Shown: positions 25,401 to 39,600 of the stretch, one piece after another
Numbering within the stretch: position 1 is the stretch's first letter
Layout of the letters: each line of letters opens with the position of its first letter
Assembly: GCA_958298945.1 (NCBI GenBank)
Contig: OY282609.1
Span: forward strand, 62,716,220-62,780,219
From: Atherix ibis
Taxonomy: Eukaryota > Arthropoda > Insecta > Diptera > Athericidae
Length of the DNA: 64,000 bases
Reading direction: 5' to 3'
Program-made: the position numbers and the translations under genes
Notes under the pieces: model-generated
Databases searched by the model: none
What the model saw: only the letters and a program-made list of their open reading frames with translations
What the model was told of the DNA's origin: nothing

Positions 25401-28400
25401 TTAAAACTATAATTTCCATTTTTTCTGAGATATAGAATCAAAATTAAAAGAATAACAATAAAATAAAGTTAACAGAAATAATATTGTAGTTGTACTGAAA
25501 TGAATGTAAGAGTATTTAAGGTTTTAATTTTAATAATAGTTTAATTTCTAATAACATTTAAAAAGGAAATTTCTAAATAAAAATATTATTACAAGAATTG
25601 TACAAATATGAAGATTTTCTAATACGATTATGCATATGCTACGTATAATTTCATATCTTTTATCTTGGCCTTGTATAAAATGCATGATAACTTTTAGATA
25701 GGTGAAATATACATGGTTCGAGCACAAAGTGTATACCAATCTCATATTAGGATCGAGCACCATTTTCTTAGTTCTTTGCTTTCGTATACTAGCTTACGCT
25801 TCACAAACACATGCTTTATAGAATGATCTTATCTCCACAGAAAGGTTTATTTATGGTGGCATAAGTTAGCAAATTCTCTACACCATATTATCCACCTCCT
25901 CCGGATGAATACATATGTTCAAAAAAATCAGTTCTGAGAATATAAAAGTTTGAACATTAAATAAGCGTAACTAGATTCTTGTAATCTATTTCTAGTTAGA
26001 CAATTTCAAATCAAAGAAATTGAGAATTTTTTTTATTTATTGATTTTTATAATTTTTTGTTTAAATTTTTTACTTTTCTTTGTTTTTTTTTCATATACAT
26101 GTTTTCTTTTTGGCAAATGAATTCCATTTTTCCTGAATATTTTCTCATAAAAAAACCCCCCTTAATAAAAAAAAACCCAACAATTACCCTTAACTTATTC
26201 ATCAATATATATATACAAAGGATAGATGATTTGAGTCACACGTAAAAAAACGATTTAATTTCAATGAAAAATTCGATATCAGAGATTTTCCAAATACTGT
26301 TGGTTTGCCAAAGATATAGTTCAGAAAGTGAAGGGGTGCGAAATACAACGATTGAAAATGGAAGACATGCAAAAGTATTATATAATAAAAGGGAGGAAAC
26401 AAGAAATACTATATAAATAAAATGAAAGAAAATGAATAGCAAATCAAACGTAATTGTATCACGATCTTGAAGGATCACAATTTTTTCAGAGTAAAGCATT
26501 GGAAAAATAACTTGAATACGAATAGAGGGGAAAATTTTTAGATTGAAGCCCAATACCTCCTCAAGTTATATGAGGTTATTACCTCTTCAAGTTATACGAG
26601 TATGTTAGGTGATGCCAACTTAACAAGAGACAGAATTTATAAAATCCAACAAAGTAGTATGATTAGAAATTTCAGCAAGAACATATTGGAAATTTGTTCA
26701 ACATTCAATCACATTCTACAATATTAAGAAGACAATAAACGTTTAAATAAACAGATAAGAACTAGTGATGATAAAAATTGTTTATTGATTTTTTTTTTGA
26801 TTCAACCAAAATTAATTATGAAAATGTTCTATAGAATAAAATACATACGAATATAATTATATAGACATTTATATTAATAAACTTATACATATGTATCTTT
26901 AAATAAAACTAGAATTATTAAGGAAAATACGTGTACCTGTGCATCCTGCTCAACCGCTTAAAACTTCAAATTCATTCTCCTACAACATCTTAAACATACA
27001 TAGTGTAATATTATCTACGTTCATTTCATAATTATGCATCATTCAAAATACAATAAAAATAAAGAATCCTGTTTTTAAGGTGGTAAAAAAGGAAGTATGA
27101 TGTCTGTGTAATCACAAGTTACAACTTAAAATGTCCATACATTCGTTAATTTGGATCGTACATAGAATAGAATAGAAATTATTGCCAAAATATAATGTAG
27201 ATACTGCGAATGTAAAGTATAGACAATTTTTTGAAAAACTATTTTTATTCTGTCATTAAAAACCGGCCGTCTGTAAGCTGACCTATTCTATCGTGGCCAT
27301 AATTTACTTCAAAATTTTCTATGCTTCTCGTCTGCAAGATGTTATTTCAGGATGATCATAGTAGCCGGATAATACGATTTTATGAAATTACACTATCAGA
27401 CCAAATACAACTCTTATCCTAAGGTTTTTACCGCTTATATTTAACCATGCTTGGTGTTTTTTGTATTTTTATAAAAAAAAAACAGAAAAAAAATAATTTC
27501 TAATTTTAAAAAAAATACGAATATTTTACTTGGAATTTTTATGCTAGTAGATATGTGTATTTAAGTTTGTATGTATTTTTCTTTGTACTAATTTATAGCC
27601 TCCCTTGATACAATTACAATGAACATCAATTAAGGTAGAATTTTTCATGTAAAGCGTATTCGTAATTTAGTTAGCATATAATCATAACAAATTTTCTCTA
27701 AGATATCTGTAATAAGATAAATTGAAATATATTTTAACCGGATATTAGGCTATAGGTAATTTTCATTCAATTATGTACAAAAGATCAAAAAAGGATAGCA
27801 ATTTAGTTTTTTAAAAAATTGTCTTTATTTCATTGACTTATTTTTAAATATTCTTTAATTCTAACTATACTTCTATAGCATTTGATAATTTTATTGGTAT
27901 TTATTAATTTAGAATTCACCATCTAATTAGAAAAACTTAATCAAATTTTAAAAATTCAACAGTATCTATCATTTAAAATCTTAAACAATACTTTCTCTAT
28001 AAGATCTTTTATTTTGAATTGCACAAATTCTTTTTTTACTGATTGTTCATTTTTAAGGACCTTTATTAAAATCGAAATATTTAATAGCTTGATGAATTTA
28101 TCATATATTGTCGAAATTTCAATTCTTCTCAATCCAAATTCATCATATTAGAATACTCCCTGTAACTTATTTAGTTTTCCCGTCTATTGGTGTGGAGAAT
28201 TTGAAGTGAGTAAACGTTACTTCTACAAACCTATACAGTTATTTTGATTTGCTTTCCTTAAATAAACGCTTCTAACTAACTAGAAAGGATTCATTTATAG
28301 TTATATTTTGTTATATTGGTTTATGTAAATATTTACAGTAATTAACTGAACATGTTTTAGCAAAATTTCATAAATGAAAAGTGTCCGGTATGCTCAATTC

Positions 28401-30197
28401 TATAGATATTTGGATATATGATAAAACTAATATTAAATAAACATGCTATAAAAGTTTTGTATTATTTTTGGGCACAATTCGAAAGTTTAACATACGCAAA
28501 TATATTTTTGAATACAAGTATACAATACTAAATTATTCTTCAAAACTATAATAATAAAACCTATATACTGAAAGTTTTATATAAATTGTGTCTACAATAT
28601 ATATCCTTAGAATAAAAACATTTAAAAATATATAAGAAATACTATACATATAACGACAAAAAAAAGTTTAACTAAATATTATGATAGCAGAGGAAGGAAT
28701 AAGCTTTATACAAACAAGTAATAGTATAAGGTACTACATTGCTGGTAATTGTAGTTGCTAAAGAACAAGAAAGAGTAAAATCATAATTCTACTAGCAGCT
28801 ACATAACCTTGACTACCCACAGCACGATGGAAGTAGCAGCTACATCAATAGGAGTATCTTAAATGACATTGTCAGTACAATGGAAGTCGCATCTCTTAAA
28901 AATCACCTGTGATATTTTTTACGATGTCGTAAAACCCAACTTCAATTTGTACCAGTTTCTTTTACAAGTACATACTTAATAAATGGCAAAATGGTTTTAC
29001 TTGTGAGGTCTAGAATCAAAAATAGTACATATACATATATATACATATTTATATATATTACTGACATTGTTTTCGATGACGACACTGGCGTCTCTAATAC
29101 TGTATAGAGAGCAAAACATTTGCTATCGAATATGCTAACATTATAGTTCACTACAATTTTTGCTGAAAAGACTGATGACTTTAAGATTTCAGTTCACATA
29201 AAATAGAATTGAAGTGAATATGTATGATAAAAGCCAAGTTAGGTTTCCTTTTTTATTAAACGAAAAATAGGAAACTAGATACCTACATAGGGATATGTAC
29301 AGGACTTATTGTATATTTATATAAATGTTTACTAAATGTAAACTGTGAAAATTCTTTATAGAATTTGTCTAGCGAAGAGCATGAGATTATTGTAAATGTT
29401 GGGATTTTATTTATAGTAATTTTTATAATAACAAAATACCATAATTTTATATAATTACCCGATAAAATAAATTATATATTATAAAATATTAAATTGCACT
29501 TTTAAATATTTATAGGATTTAAAAATTTGAAAAATATAAATTAAATTTATATGTTTTGCTATACACACTCTTCGAAAATGTAGTGTCGATGACTTTGAAA
29601 ATATTCAGAAATTTTTTTGTTTTTGTTTTTTTTTTTTGTTAATATAAAAATAGATTTGAAGGTGTGATAATGGTGAATATTCAAATTAATATTTATGAAA
29701 TTTCTTTGGGAAAAACAATGTTCTTCCGAAAAATTCCTTTCGCATAAATTATGATTGAAGTTTAGTTATTAGAAAACAAAAATAACTATTACGTCCGGTT
29801 CAAGTTGTATACTCATTGTTATGTTATTCAGGCTAAAAGAAGAAGCTAAAAATTAAATAAGAAAAATTCGTAGAAGAAAATAAAGTGATAGATAAAAGTT
29901 TCACGTCAAAATATTCTTTTGCTGATGAAATAAAATGAAAATAAATTTGATATTAATGAGCGCATCATTTACATCGTACATTTCCCATACAAAAACTGGA
30001 TTCAGAGCACAATCAACCCAACCCTTACCTAAACTGTACTTGTGCATGTATATCAATGAATCCAACAACTGACAGTTAATAATATTATGTCATTGTCTTA
30101 TTTATATCTACTAGCAGACAAACAACGAAAAAACTACTACAAGATGGTATAAGGGGGTAAGGTATAAGTTGTCATGGGTAAACTTTTCTTACAGGTA
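22421..30197. other. AT-rich DNA, no gene seen
   Basis: Nearly 8 kb with only short low-complexity frames on both strands. A 26-bp imperfect tandem duplication (TACCTC(C/T)TCAAGTTATA) lies near 26543-26592. Short degenerate repeats of AGCAGCTACAT and GGAAGT(A/C)GCA lie near 28790-28895. Confidence 0.55.
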
Positions 30198-30241
30198 TCA
30201 GTGACCACCGTGACGAAGAATCCGGCAAGTAGGTAAACCAG

Positions 30242-32181
30242 CTATACCAACAATAACAAGTATATAATACACATTATCTGGCAAATACATAATATTATGC
30301 AAGAGAAAGTATAATTGGTGGAAGTAAAATAAGAACAGTTCGTAGCTTCTTACAAACTGTGGCTACTCACAAGAAAAACTATAAATTTTGTACATATGCA
30401 AGTACATACATACACGTATGTAACATATATCTCAGCATCAACCACCTGGTCTTTCCGGTTTCGCGGTTACCTGATGTGATAATTTGTTTCACATGAATTA
30501 ATATTTTCATTTTTCTTGACGATTTCTTGATATTCGACAGCACCAACAGCCAATCCAGTAGCCAAGGTCTAGGGCAATTAAAAAATTAAATGTGTGAACA
30601 TTTATGTACATCTCACTTTATAGGTTATTATATAATAAGAAAAAATGATTTATAAAATGAAGAAAGGGAATTTAAACTTAAGAAGATGGGAAAAAATCTA
30701 AAGCGAAAAAGAATTTGTGTAGACATGATTTTAAAAAAGAATTAATCACAACTCACTTCCTGTCCGAACGAACGAATGGTGGCGTATCAATGATTCTCGA
30801 AATTCCCATACTAAATGCTGGACAATAGAATTTTAAGCATGGTTCAAATAAATATTGTTATTCTGAATACTTTTTTCGTCATAAGAGTTAGTCTGTACTA
30901 AAGGACTTTTTTGGACATTCATATATTTACTTGTATATTAATAGGTTTAATTCAAAAAACAAACAAAATTAAAAAAAAAAACAATGATTAAATCATTTTA
31001 AGTCGTTTCAAGAAAATGTATAACAATTCATTTTTAGTGATTGGTTGATATAAGACTATATGTACACTATATGTTATATGGTACATAGTACACTTGTTTG
31101 GCAATGCAAATTTGGTATCACTACTGAATGGTTCGTTTTGATTATAGCTTATTAGATTTGCAATGAATTCATTTGAGTTTAATTTTCAGAAAGGAAATAG
31201 ATACTAAACAACTAAAAGTACATCCGTTCCTTGAACTAATTAAATGCCAACCCGTAATCATGTCGACAACAATCGATTTGCTGCATGCAAAAGTGGCACT
31301 ACACAAATTTCAAACTTTCGATGTTTATTCGTGCATGCTTGAGTAGGTTGCACATTTTCTGGACCAAACTGAATACCATATGGGATTTCTTCAGGTTGAA
31401 TTTCAATACAGAAGTGCCCCATCTAAAATTCTAAATGGCTTAACTATGCATACCGATGCAAAAGAAGTTCCATCGGTGAAGTTTTCTTGGTTTAATGTGG
31501 TTTCGGCTAATGGGAAGATTTTAGATTGTTTCTTATTATTTTTTAATATAAATAGCAATATCAATGCTTGAAAAGGGTAGATTTCTTATAAAATGGCATA
31601 TGATAGAAGAAGTTAGTTGGTCCAAGTACTAAACGAACACAAACATTTTGCCAATTGGTTTTGGTTATTTCAGTTCCGATTATATATTCTTGATTATGAG
31701 GAACTTCCTGAATTTGTTTCCTGGTCTCACGTCCTACGTATATAAGTAGCTGTATACGATAGATAGTTCTTGTCATTCGTATTTTATATAAAAATAATTT
31801 AAATGAAAATATTAATCCCTTTTGTTAAAGTTAGATATTGTGGATAGTCAAAAAACTAAAATCTACTTGAAATAGTACTGATAGTTGTTTGCTACTTTTG
31901 ATTTTATTGTAAAAATTATGCAAAATTTTATTATTTAAAATTATGATCAGATTCTGACTTAATTAATGATGTCTAAAAGAAGAGAAGAAACAAAATGAAT
32001 GTAATTAATTTTTGATATTGACTAAAATTTTACATTTTCAGAGAGTATGGAAATTAAAACAAAACTATTTTTGATATACTCGTCAGTATGGAATTTTAAT
32101 GTTCTCGTATTTGTGCATATAATATATATACAGGGTCGTATTTTTATTAATAATTTAATTATATAATTGTTTAAAACATTA
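30242..32181. other. AT-rich DNA with exon-like islands
   Basis: It contains the minus-strand splice-bounded islands at 30471-30568 and 30757-30817, and a tract at 31258-31571 that is largely open on both strands. All are discussed in findings. The rest is featureless. Confidence 0.45.
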
Positions 32182-33262
32182 CCAGGTGTATAAGCTGTCA
32201 ATATTAATCAGTGCATATTGTCAGCCATTTCGTACAACAACATTCATTTTTCCTTTGGTACTCATGTTTAGTTTTGTAGCAGAAAAAGAGCATATGCGGG
32301 AAGCTCTGCTTTTTTCCTTCAATTTGAAGAAATCGGATGCCGAATCGCATCAAATGCTTATGGAGGCCTATGGTAACAGTGCTTTATCGGAAACAACGTT
32401 CCGAGATTAGTTTCGTCGGTTCAAAGACGGCAATTTTGACTTCTTGGACAAGAAGCGGGAAAATCGGCCTAGGAAGGTTGAGGATCATCAATTGCAGGCT
32501 CTTTTGGACGAACACGATACCCAATCGCTAAAAATGCTCGCGGAGCAATTGCGTTTTACTCAACCAGCCATTTCCATGCGTCTGCGTGACATGGGGAAGA
32601 TTGAAAAATTCGGAAAATGGGTACCGCATGATTTGAACGATAGGCAGATGGAGCGATGCCAAAACACATGCGAAATGTTGCTCCCCAGACAGAAAGGAAA
32701 GTCGTTCCTGCATCGGATTATGATGCTGTGCGTTTGGTGGGATCAGCTGGGTATCGTCTACTATGAGATGTTGAAACCTAATGAAACTGTCAATGCCCAC
32801 CGCTACCACCAACAACTGATCAAATTGCACCGTGCTCTGCGTGAAAAAAGGACGGATTATCAACAAAGACATGACAAGCTGATTTTCCTCCACGACAACG
32901 CACCATCGCACACGTCAAAAATGATCCGAAACTACTTGAATACACTCAACTGGGAGGTGCTACCCCACCCCGCTTATTCACCAGACCTGGACCCTTCCGA
33001 CTACCTCCTGTTTTCGTCAATGGGCGACGCGCTCGCTGAGCAGCACTTCGATTCTTGCGAAGACGTCCGAAAATGGCTTGATGAGTGGTTTGCCTCGAAA
33101 GAGAAGGAATTTTTTTGGCGTGGTATCCACAAATTGCCCGAGAGATGGGAAAAATGTGTAGCTAGCGAGGGCAAGTACTTTGAATAAATTTGATTTTGCT
33201 TTCTATGAAAAAAACATGTTTTTTTTGACTAAAAAACAGCGGATTTAAGCTTATACACCTGG
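32182..33262 (+). mobile_element. Internally deleted mariner with intact ends
   Basis: Both ends read CCAGGTGTATAAGCT inwards with no mismatch and are flanked by the TA target duplication (32180-32181 and 33263-33264). At 1081 bp it is shorter than a complete mariner because part of the transposase is missing. The perfect repeats and clean TA duplication suggest a younger insertion than the other copies in the window. It would need a transposase supplied elsewhere to move. Confidence 0.92.
32264..33187 (+). pseudogene. mariner transposase lacking first catalytic Asp
   Basis: One frame runs from ATG 32264 to TAA 33187, interrupted only by TAG at 32408-32410 where mariners have Trp (FRD-stop-FRRF). 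The helix-turn-helix part (LKKSDAESHQML, RFTQPAISMRL) and linker (GKWVPHDL) are present. At about 32720 FLHRI joins straight to MMLCVWWD. About 39 residues are missing compared with the 13.7-kb mariner, including the GDEKW catalytic block. The second and third aspartates remain (LHDNAPSHTS at 32894; SDYLLF at 32999), with 34 residues between them. The C-terminus WRGIHKLPERWEK is intact. It is catalytically dead. Confidence 0.9.
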
Positions 33263-36200
33263 TATATCTTCATAAATATTGTAAATACAAAAAAAAAAAA
33301 GGAATTAAAGTTAGGATTAACTTTTTATATCTAAACCAAACAATAATAATAATAATAAATATATTGTAAAAGAAAAACTTTAGAAGCGTGTTTTTGAAAT
33401 TTATGCTATATATTACAATAAAATTGTTAAAATAATAACTAAAAATTATTGAATTTATTTTTCCCTATTACCTTAAGAAGATTGTTCAGTATTTTACTTA
33501 AATGAAATTGTATCAAATATTAAGAAAAATTCTATTCATTTAACTAAAAAAGAATGCACTTGACTAGAGTTTTTCATGTGTAAATCCTTTAAAGTATTTT
33601 TTCCTTAAAGGTTAAGAAAACCGCGAAATCAATTTGTTTTTTTTTATTATTATTATTTAATTTTGTGAAACCATGATAAAAATCGGTCTGTATTTGATAA
33701 AAAAGAGGAAACTTCATTTTACATACAATAGGAGTATTATTCAAAAACTCTGATATAACTCATACTTTAACACTTTGTTTCCCATCAAAGAAGCATAAAA
33801 ATAATTTCTGATCGATGTGCCAATTATCGAGGCAATCTATAATCGATTTAGTTACTCCAATGTCGAATATGTGTTTGTAGTGGCTACTAGTATATGGCTT
33901 CATTTGAGATGACACTGTCTTTTATAGTACAATTCTTCTCTGGTATGCTGTATACCACTGCCATTGGGTGTCGAATTGCATTCGTTCTGAATTTTTGATT
34001 CGATTTTCCATATTAAGCACGGCTTTACCATCAACTGTCTGAGAATTGTAAAATCATCTTTAACATAATGCAGCAGTTTCTGCTAGTTTTATAATTTCTA
34101 AGACCCATTTAGATTCCATTTGAATACGATAGATCTGGGAAAATATCGATTTCAAAAGTATCAAATCCTGCTTGTATTCACTTGCAACGAATCTACCTTG
34201 AAAAGGTATAAAATCTAAAAGTTCCGTTATTGGTTCTTTGAATATTATCATATAAAATTCAGATTTTTCATATTTTATAATGAGCCAAACAGAAAAAAAT
34301 AAGAAAGTTTATTTATGTTTTAAATGTGATTTTGAAAATTTTTCCTAATATTCAAATTATTATAAAACGCTGAATTATTTAGAAAACAATATTTCTCAGT
34401 TATATGAAGGAATGTATAGTTTTCTGAGGATACAAATTCAATTTAATATTTATACTTTAATATTAGATTAAATTTTTTTAATTTTTGCCCTCAGAAAACT
34501 TAAAACGTATGCCTTTAAGCTATAGTCCATTATAAAAATTTAAACTAATATGTAACAATCGTACAAGTATTAAAATAAAAACAAAAATGTATCTTTTCCT
34601 TATTATTATTTATAATAATTATTATAAATGAAAACAATAATTATTTCCAATAATTATTTTAAAAAGTTAAAATTTTAATATCTTTTCTATTATCATTTAT
34701 ACAATAATTCAATTAACGAAGTACCTATTTGGTACTTTGTTAATTGAATTATTGTAAAAAAAAAAAATTTCAATCCTTATTTTGTCAGCTAACGTTTTTT
34801 TTTTATTGGTTGAGCTAAATTCTCTCTAATATAGCTTGAATAACATTAGCATATGTTCGTTCGCGTGTATTATTTTGTGGAGGTTAAGGAATCTTCCAAA
34901 TGCATGAATCCAGGACAGACCAAATTCAAACCACAAAAACGAATGCAGCAAAACTTTTTCCTTCGAAAATGCTTTTGGAAATTTTGTAGTGTTGCGGTTT
35001 CATTTTAGTGGTCTCGATACATTCCCAGACAATTTTCTATTATACGTGCTTGCGAATTCATTGTATTAATTTCGATTTTTCTTTTTGGAATTTTTCATTT
35101 CTATTTTTCTTATTTTAGTTTACAAAATGCTCAATTTTTTCTAAGGTTTTGTATATTTTTCATACTGCATAGTTCTTTAGTTTTTATGCACTTAACTTAC
35201 ATAAGATCAAGGTATAGGAGCATGTACTGTTTTTGTTTCGGATTTTTTTTTAATTTATTTTTCACAAATCTTTGGACATGTGCTATACATATCCATACTT
35301 GTAACTTTACTTTTGAAAAAATATATGAACATACACATACTATACAAAACAAACATAAAAAGGAGAATTCTTAAAGAAGAAGGATGGAATTTTAAAAGGA
35401 TTTTAATTTTTTTACAGAAAATGTACAATATCTACTTTTTATTCTTCAAATAGCTAACCGATTCTGTTGTATTTTGAATAAAATTACACTGCACACTTTT
35501 TTATATATCAGTGTGGAATTTAACACTATATGCTAGATTGAAATTTAAATAGTTAATTTGTATTTTAATTCAAGTACTTGCAGAGTGCAAACTCTGTTTT
35601 AGAAAAAAAATCTCTATACATGCAGTATTTATTGTATTATCAAACGTACACTATACAATTAATTTTTATTATTATTTTTTTGACTTTTGTTTTCAATATA
35701 AATTAATGAATTCTGTAGGAAAATATTAAGTGTAAGCATACATACAATAATAATTTTAATTTTTCCCTCAAAAATATAGATCCATACCTACAAGAAAAAT
35801 AAGTAAAAATAATTCATCTTTCTAATTTTCTTTTAATCAAAAACTTATTTTTTTAACATAGATATATTATAGATTTTCAAAATATTCTACAATAGTTTTA
35901 GATTGTCAAACGTATATTGCAGTTAATACAATGTTTAAAATTTCCTTCACATTTATATCATATTGGAATATTTTATTTAATATACGTGTACATATAAATT
36001 TTGTTTAATAGTAAATCAACAAAATATTAGTTTCTTCAATATTCTGAATTCACTAAATATTAACATTTATTCTGCAGTAATTCTTGCATAGAATATTGGT
36101 AAATGTTAAAATTTCCCTAAAAATTATATATTTTAGAAATAGTATTAAAAAAATGTTCATTTCAGTAGCGACAGGCATAAATTCTCCATCATAAGGATTC

Positions 36201-36499
36201 CTTTGGTTGTTTGTATGGAAGGTCCCTAAGACATGAGTAAGAGGTCGTGATGGATACACAGCACCATAAGATAAAATCGGTCATTTATGTTAGTTGGATG
36301 GACCAGTAGGAGGTGTTTAGATTTTGTAGAGCATATTAGTTTGTTTTAATTTGAAAAAGGAGTATTGAGTGATCTAAAAGCTCCCATGTTATTAGATGGG
36401 CGATTGTGAGTAGAATGTTACAGGAGGGCAGATGGGGCGAAAAAGGTTTCCGAAAAGGAAACTATGTGTGAAAATAGAAAGTCCCATACGAATTCTGAG
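33263..36499. other. AT-rich DNA with a coding-like tract and a hairpin
   Basis: The minus strand of 33770-34260 holds broken but protein-like frames of unknown identity. A 25-bp inverted repeat with a 5-base loop lies at 34701-34755. A plus-strand open tract near 34870-35010 has mixed composition and no recognisable motif. Elsewhere nothing is seen. Confidence 0.45.
34701..34755. repeat. 25-bp inverted repeat (hairpin)
   Basis: The left arm starts ACAATAATTCAATTAAC at 34701. The right arm (34731-34755) is its reverse complement apart from one position, and the loop is five bases. In plus-strand RNA the odd position would be a G-U pair, so the stem would be continuous. Confidence 0.9.
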
Positions 36500-36665
36500 C
36501 AGTTTCCATTGGGCAATGTTCGGCCAATGTTTCGATATCGATCTTTTGCCACTTGCCTAGTGCGTATATCTACGAACGGCTAAAGTTGTTGTTTTCCAGG
36601 AGCTGCTGTGACTACCGGGTGACGAAGACGTTGCCCAGCTAGTAGATCGGCCCGTTTGTTACCAC
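36500..36665 (-). pseudogene. Possible LINE RNase H scrap
   Basis: The minus strand reads GGNKRADLLAGQRLRHPVV, similar to the GNxxAD.LA block at the end of LINE RNase H domains. Nothing upstream confirms it. The surrounding 150 bases are clearly richer in G+C than the flanks. It could be another kind of relic. Confidence 0.25.
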
Positions 36666-39600
36666 CAAAGGAATTTAAAAACGTTTTGTAAATAAAAAAT
36701 TCACATATACAATTAATTTTACGGTCCTGAGACACTTATTTCTAGTTATGTTACATTTTCAAAAGCTTTACATGCAGTTTATTTTTAAGCGATTGTTACA
36801 GGATTTACTATGTTTTTTTGTTTTATTTCACGTAATATATTTTTTATTTTTCAGAAAATCGCTAAAAAATAAATAAATAAAAAAATAATTAAAAGAAGGT
36901 AACAATGATATAGCACAACATGTAAATCAAAATATAATAGAAAAGTATTGTTAATGAAAAACCATCCCTTGGGAATATAATTTATTTTACCAGTTAAATT
37001 GAAATTCGCAGCTTGATTTAATGAGAGAAATTATCAAACTGGAATGCATTTAAGCGTCTCTTGGGGGTCTTTTCAATAATTTTTTTTTATTAATTTTGTT
37101 TTTTTTTTCCGTTTTGTATTATAGGTTTGTTAGAATTGAAATGAAAAATTGGAAAATAGAATAAAAATATATACTCTAATGAATTAAAAATAAATTTCAG
37201 AACAATTTAAATTGATACAATAATTTTACATTATAAAATTTAAACAAACGCAAATATATATAAAAGAAAAATCTATCTATACGAATGGATATTTAACAAT
37301 ATTTTTGATTTATACATCTTTCTTTAGTTGTTTTCATTAGTTAAAATAAAATGAAAATTAAGGTACGAGTAATAAAAAAAATTAACACACAAAATAAATG
37401 TTTTGAAATTTTCTTGTTTATTTAAATAATTGACAAATGAACTTTAGGAAAGTAACGAATTATTAACTATGGAAGGGCGATATTATTCGGTTTTATTTTA
37501 TTTATCGAAAGGTAGTACATATGTTTGTATGTATGTACATTATTGATACCACCAACAGTTCAAACAAGCACCATTATTCTTAATTTTCCAAGTTTGAAAA
37601 AATAACAACTAGTCCCCCTAAAACATTTATACCCAGATTCCCTAAAAATTCTATGTTCTCCTGTCATCAGCTATTAACCCATACCGCATGAACAATACAT
37701 AAATTTATCGAACAGAATTGAATATTGATAGCAGGCTCAAAAAGTGATGGATCATCGTAAATTTTTCTTCGACAAGTTATGAAATTTACATGAATTTATT
37801 TACATTGAAACTGATTTGTTTGTCGATTATTTTAGGATGAGCAAAAACAAAAGAAATGTTATCATTTTTCTTGTTAAATGCGGCTCCTTTTCCAAGTGAT
37901 TGGACCAACAACCTTTTTCCTTTAATACTCCTACTTGATGTAGAGTCGAATCTGTTATCTTGGCCATTTTTGTCTTATTTTTAAATCTATCATTTCTGTT
38001 AATAAAAAAATATTTGTGTTATGAACTTTTTATTTTTCAAATAATTTTTCTTAATATCTATAGTAATATAGACAACATTTATTTAGTAAGAAATTTTATT
38101 GCCATTAGCAGATATTATATAAAGTGAAATTTTATTATATTTAAGCATATATACATACACATATATATGTATAGATGTCTGAGAGTAAATGTAAGTTTGC
38201 GCTATTATATAATGATTGTCACAGAGCAACACAAATATTAAGTACATAATCTTTTATGCGTAAGAAACAGTGTATGCCATAATTACTTTACAATCTATTA
38301 TTTTAATTAAGCTGTAATATTATACAGGCATATGGTTTAGAAAGAATAATAATACTGTTTGTAGCCATACTGGCGAGTATGTTTGCTTTTAGAAAATTCT
38401 ACATAATACAATTCTCTTTTCGCACAGCCAATCGAATATTGTATCAAACAAAACTTCAATTAACACAGTTCATCAAATGTTGATAGTTATTTGCAACTGC
38501 ATTTACCAAGCCAGATTAAATTTTCCTAATTCGAGTAAAATTTGATAAACATTTTACTAAAGTCAATAAAATTTTACATGTAATAAAACCATTATTTTTA
38601 TTTAAGACATCATATATGGATAATTTAGCGAAATAAATAAAAAATTCATACTAAAGTGTGGAGAAATCATTATGGAATATTTTATATTAATCTAAAAACA
38701 AAAACTTTAAAACGTTAAAATTCTTTATTTTGTTGTTGCAACAATTACATTTTATTTTTATTGGCGAAGGCGTGATTTTACCACTGCTTATATCAGTGCT
38801 GAAAAGCATTATGTGAAATCGCCTTGAACTCCGCATATCGACAGTGCTCCTTTGGACATTTATCGACAGTACCAAGATGATATCCTTTTAGGTGTTTTTT
38901 TATTCATTTAGAGAGGGCAATGGTATGCTGAAGCATTCAAGTGTCTACAATATCCGAGCTGATAGAAGTAACCCATTTTTCTTAGCCTTTCAAGAGCGAG
39001 ATTCATATTCCCTTCGACGCTCCAAAAATGCTTTCGGGTAATAATTTCTATACAAAATAATTTAAAAATCTGAATAATTTTCTATACAAAAAAAATAGGA
39101 AACAAAATGTCCAGTATGAGTATTTATACTAGTTAAATTAATAGTAAATTAAGTTAATTATTATTCAAAAATAACAAGTATACTATTTAAATGGAATATT
39201 ATATCTACGAGTATAGTCAACATAGTTGATTCTTGACCAACTTACATTAAATTAAGCCAAACTTATACGGGTAAAAGCATTCATTTTAAGAGGCTTTAAC
39301 TTCATTTAAAGTTTAGCCGATTCTCCCATTGTTTTAGTTTCTTTAATTTTTTCTTTCTTGCTTTTTCGACGTACGCAGGAAAAGCTCTTAAGTACAGATT
39401 TAGTATATATGTACACATACACACATGCATACACAAGTATTTACCTACCTATATATGGATATGTATGGTCAAGGGGGGAAATCGAAAAGATTAAAACTAC
39501 TAAAATTTTAGCGCAATATTTTTATTATTATTATTAACGCTGTGTGATGGCCTACTTTTTTGTTAGCATAATTTAATGCACATAGATAATGTATACATTA

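Noticed and set aside
26236..26553. 105-codon minus-strand frame
   Set aside because: Phe/Ile/Leu-rich low-complexity translation of AT-rich DNA with no signal peptide logic, motif or promoter.
30193..30227. Plus-strand microexon reading VSVTTVTKNPA
   Set aside because: The acceptor is good but the donor (GTAGGT) is weak and the minus-strand reading joins better with neighbouring islands. Left unresolved rather than annotated.
32528..32911. 127-codon minus-strand frame, and its twin on the plus strand at 57975-58340
   Set aside because: These are antisense readings of the mariner transposase. The near-identical peptide in both places simply reflects two copies of the element.
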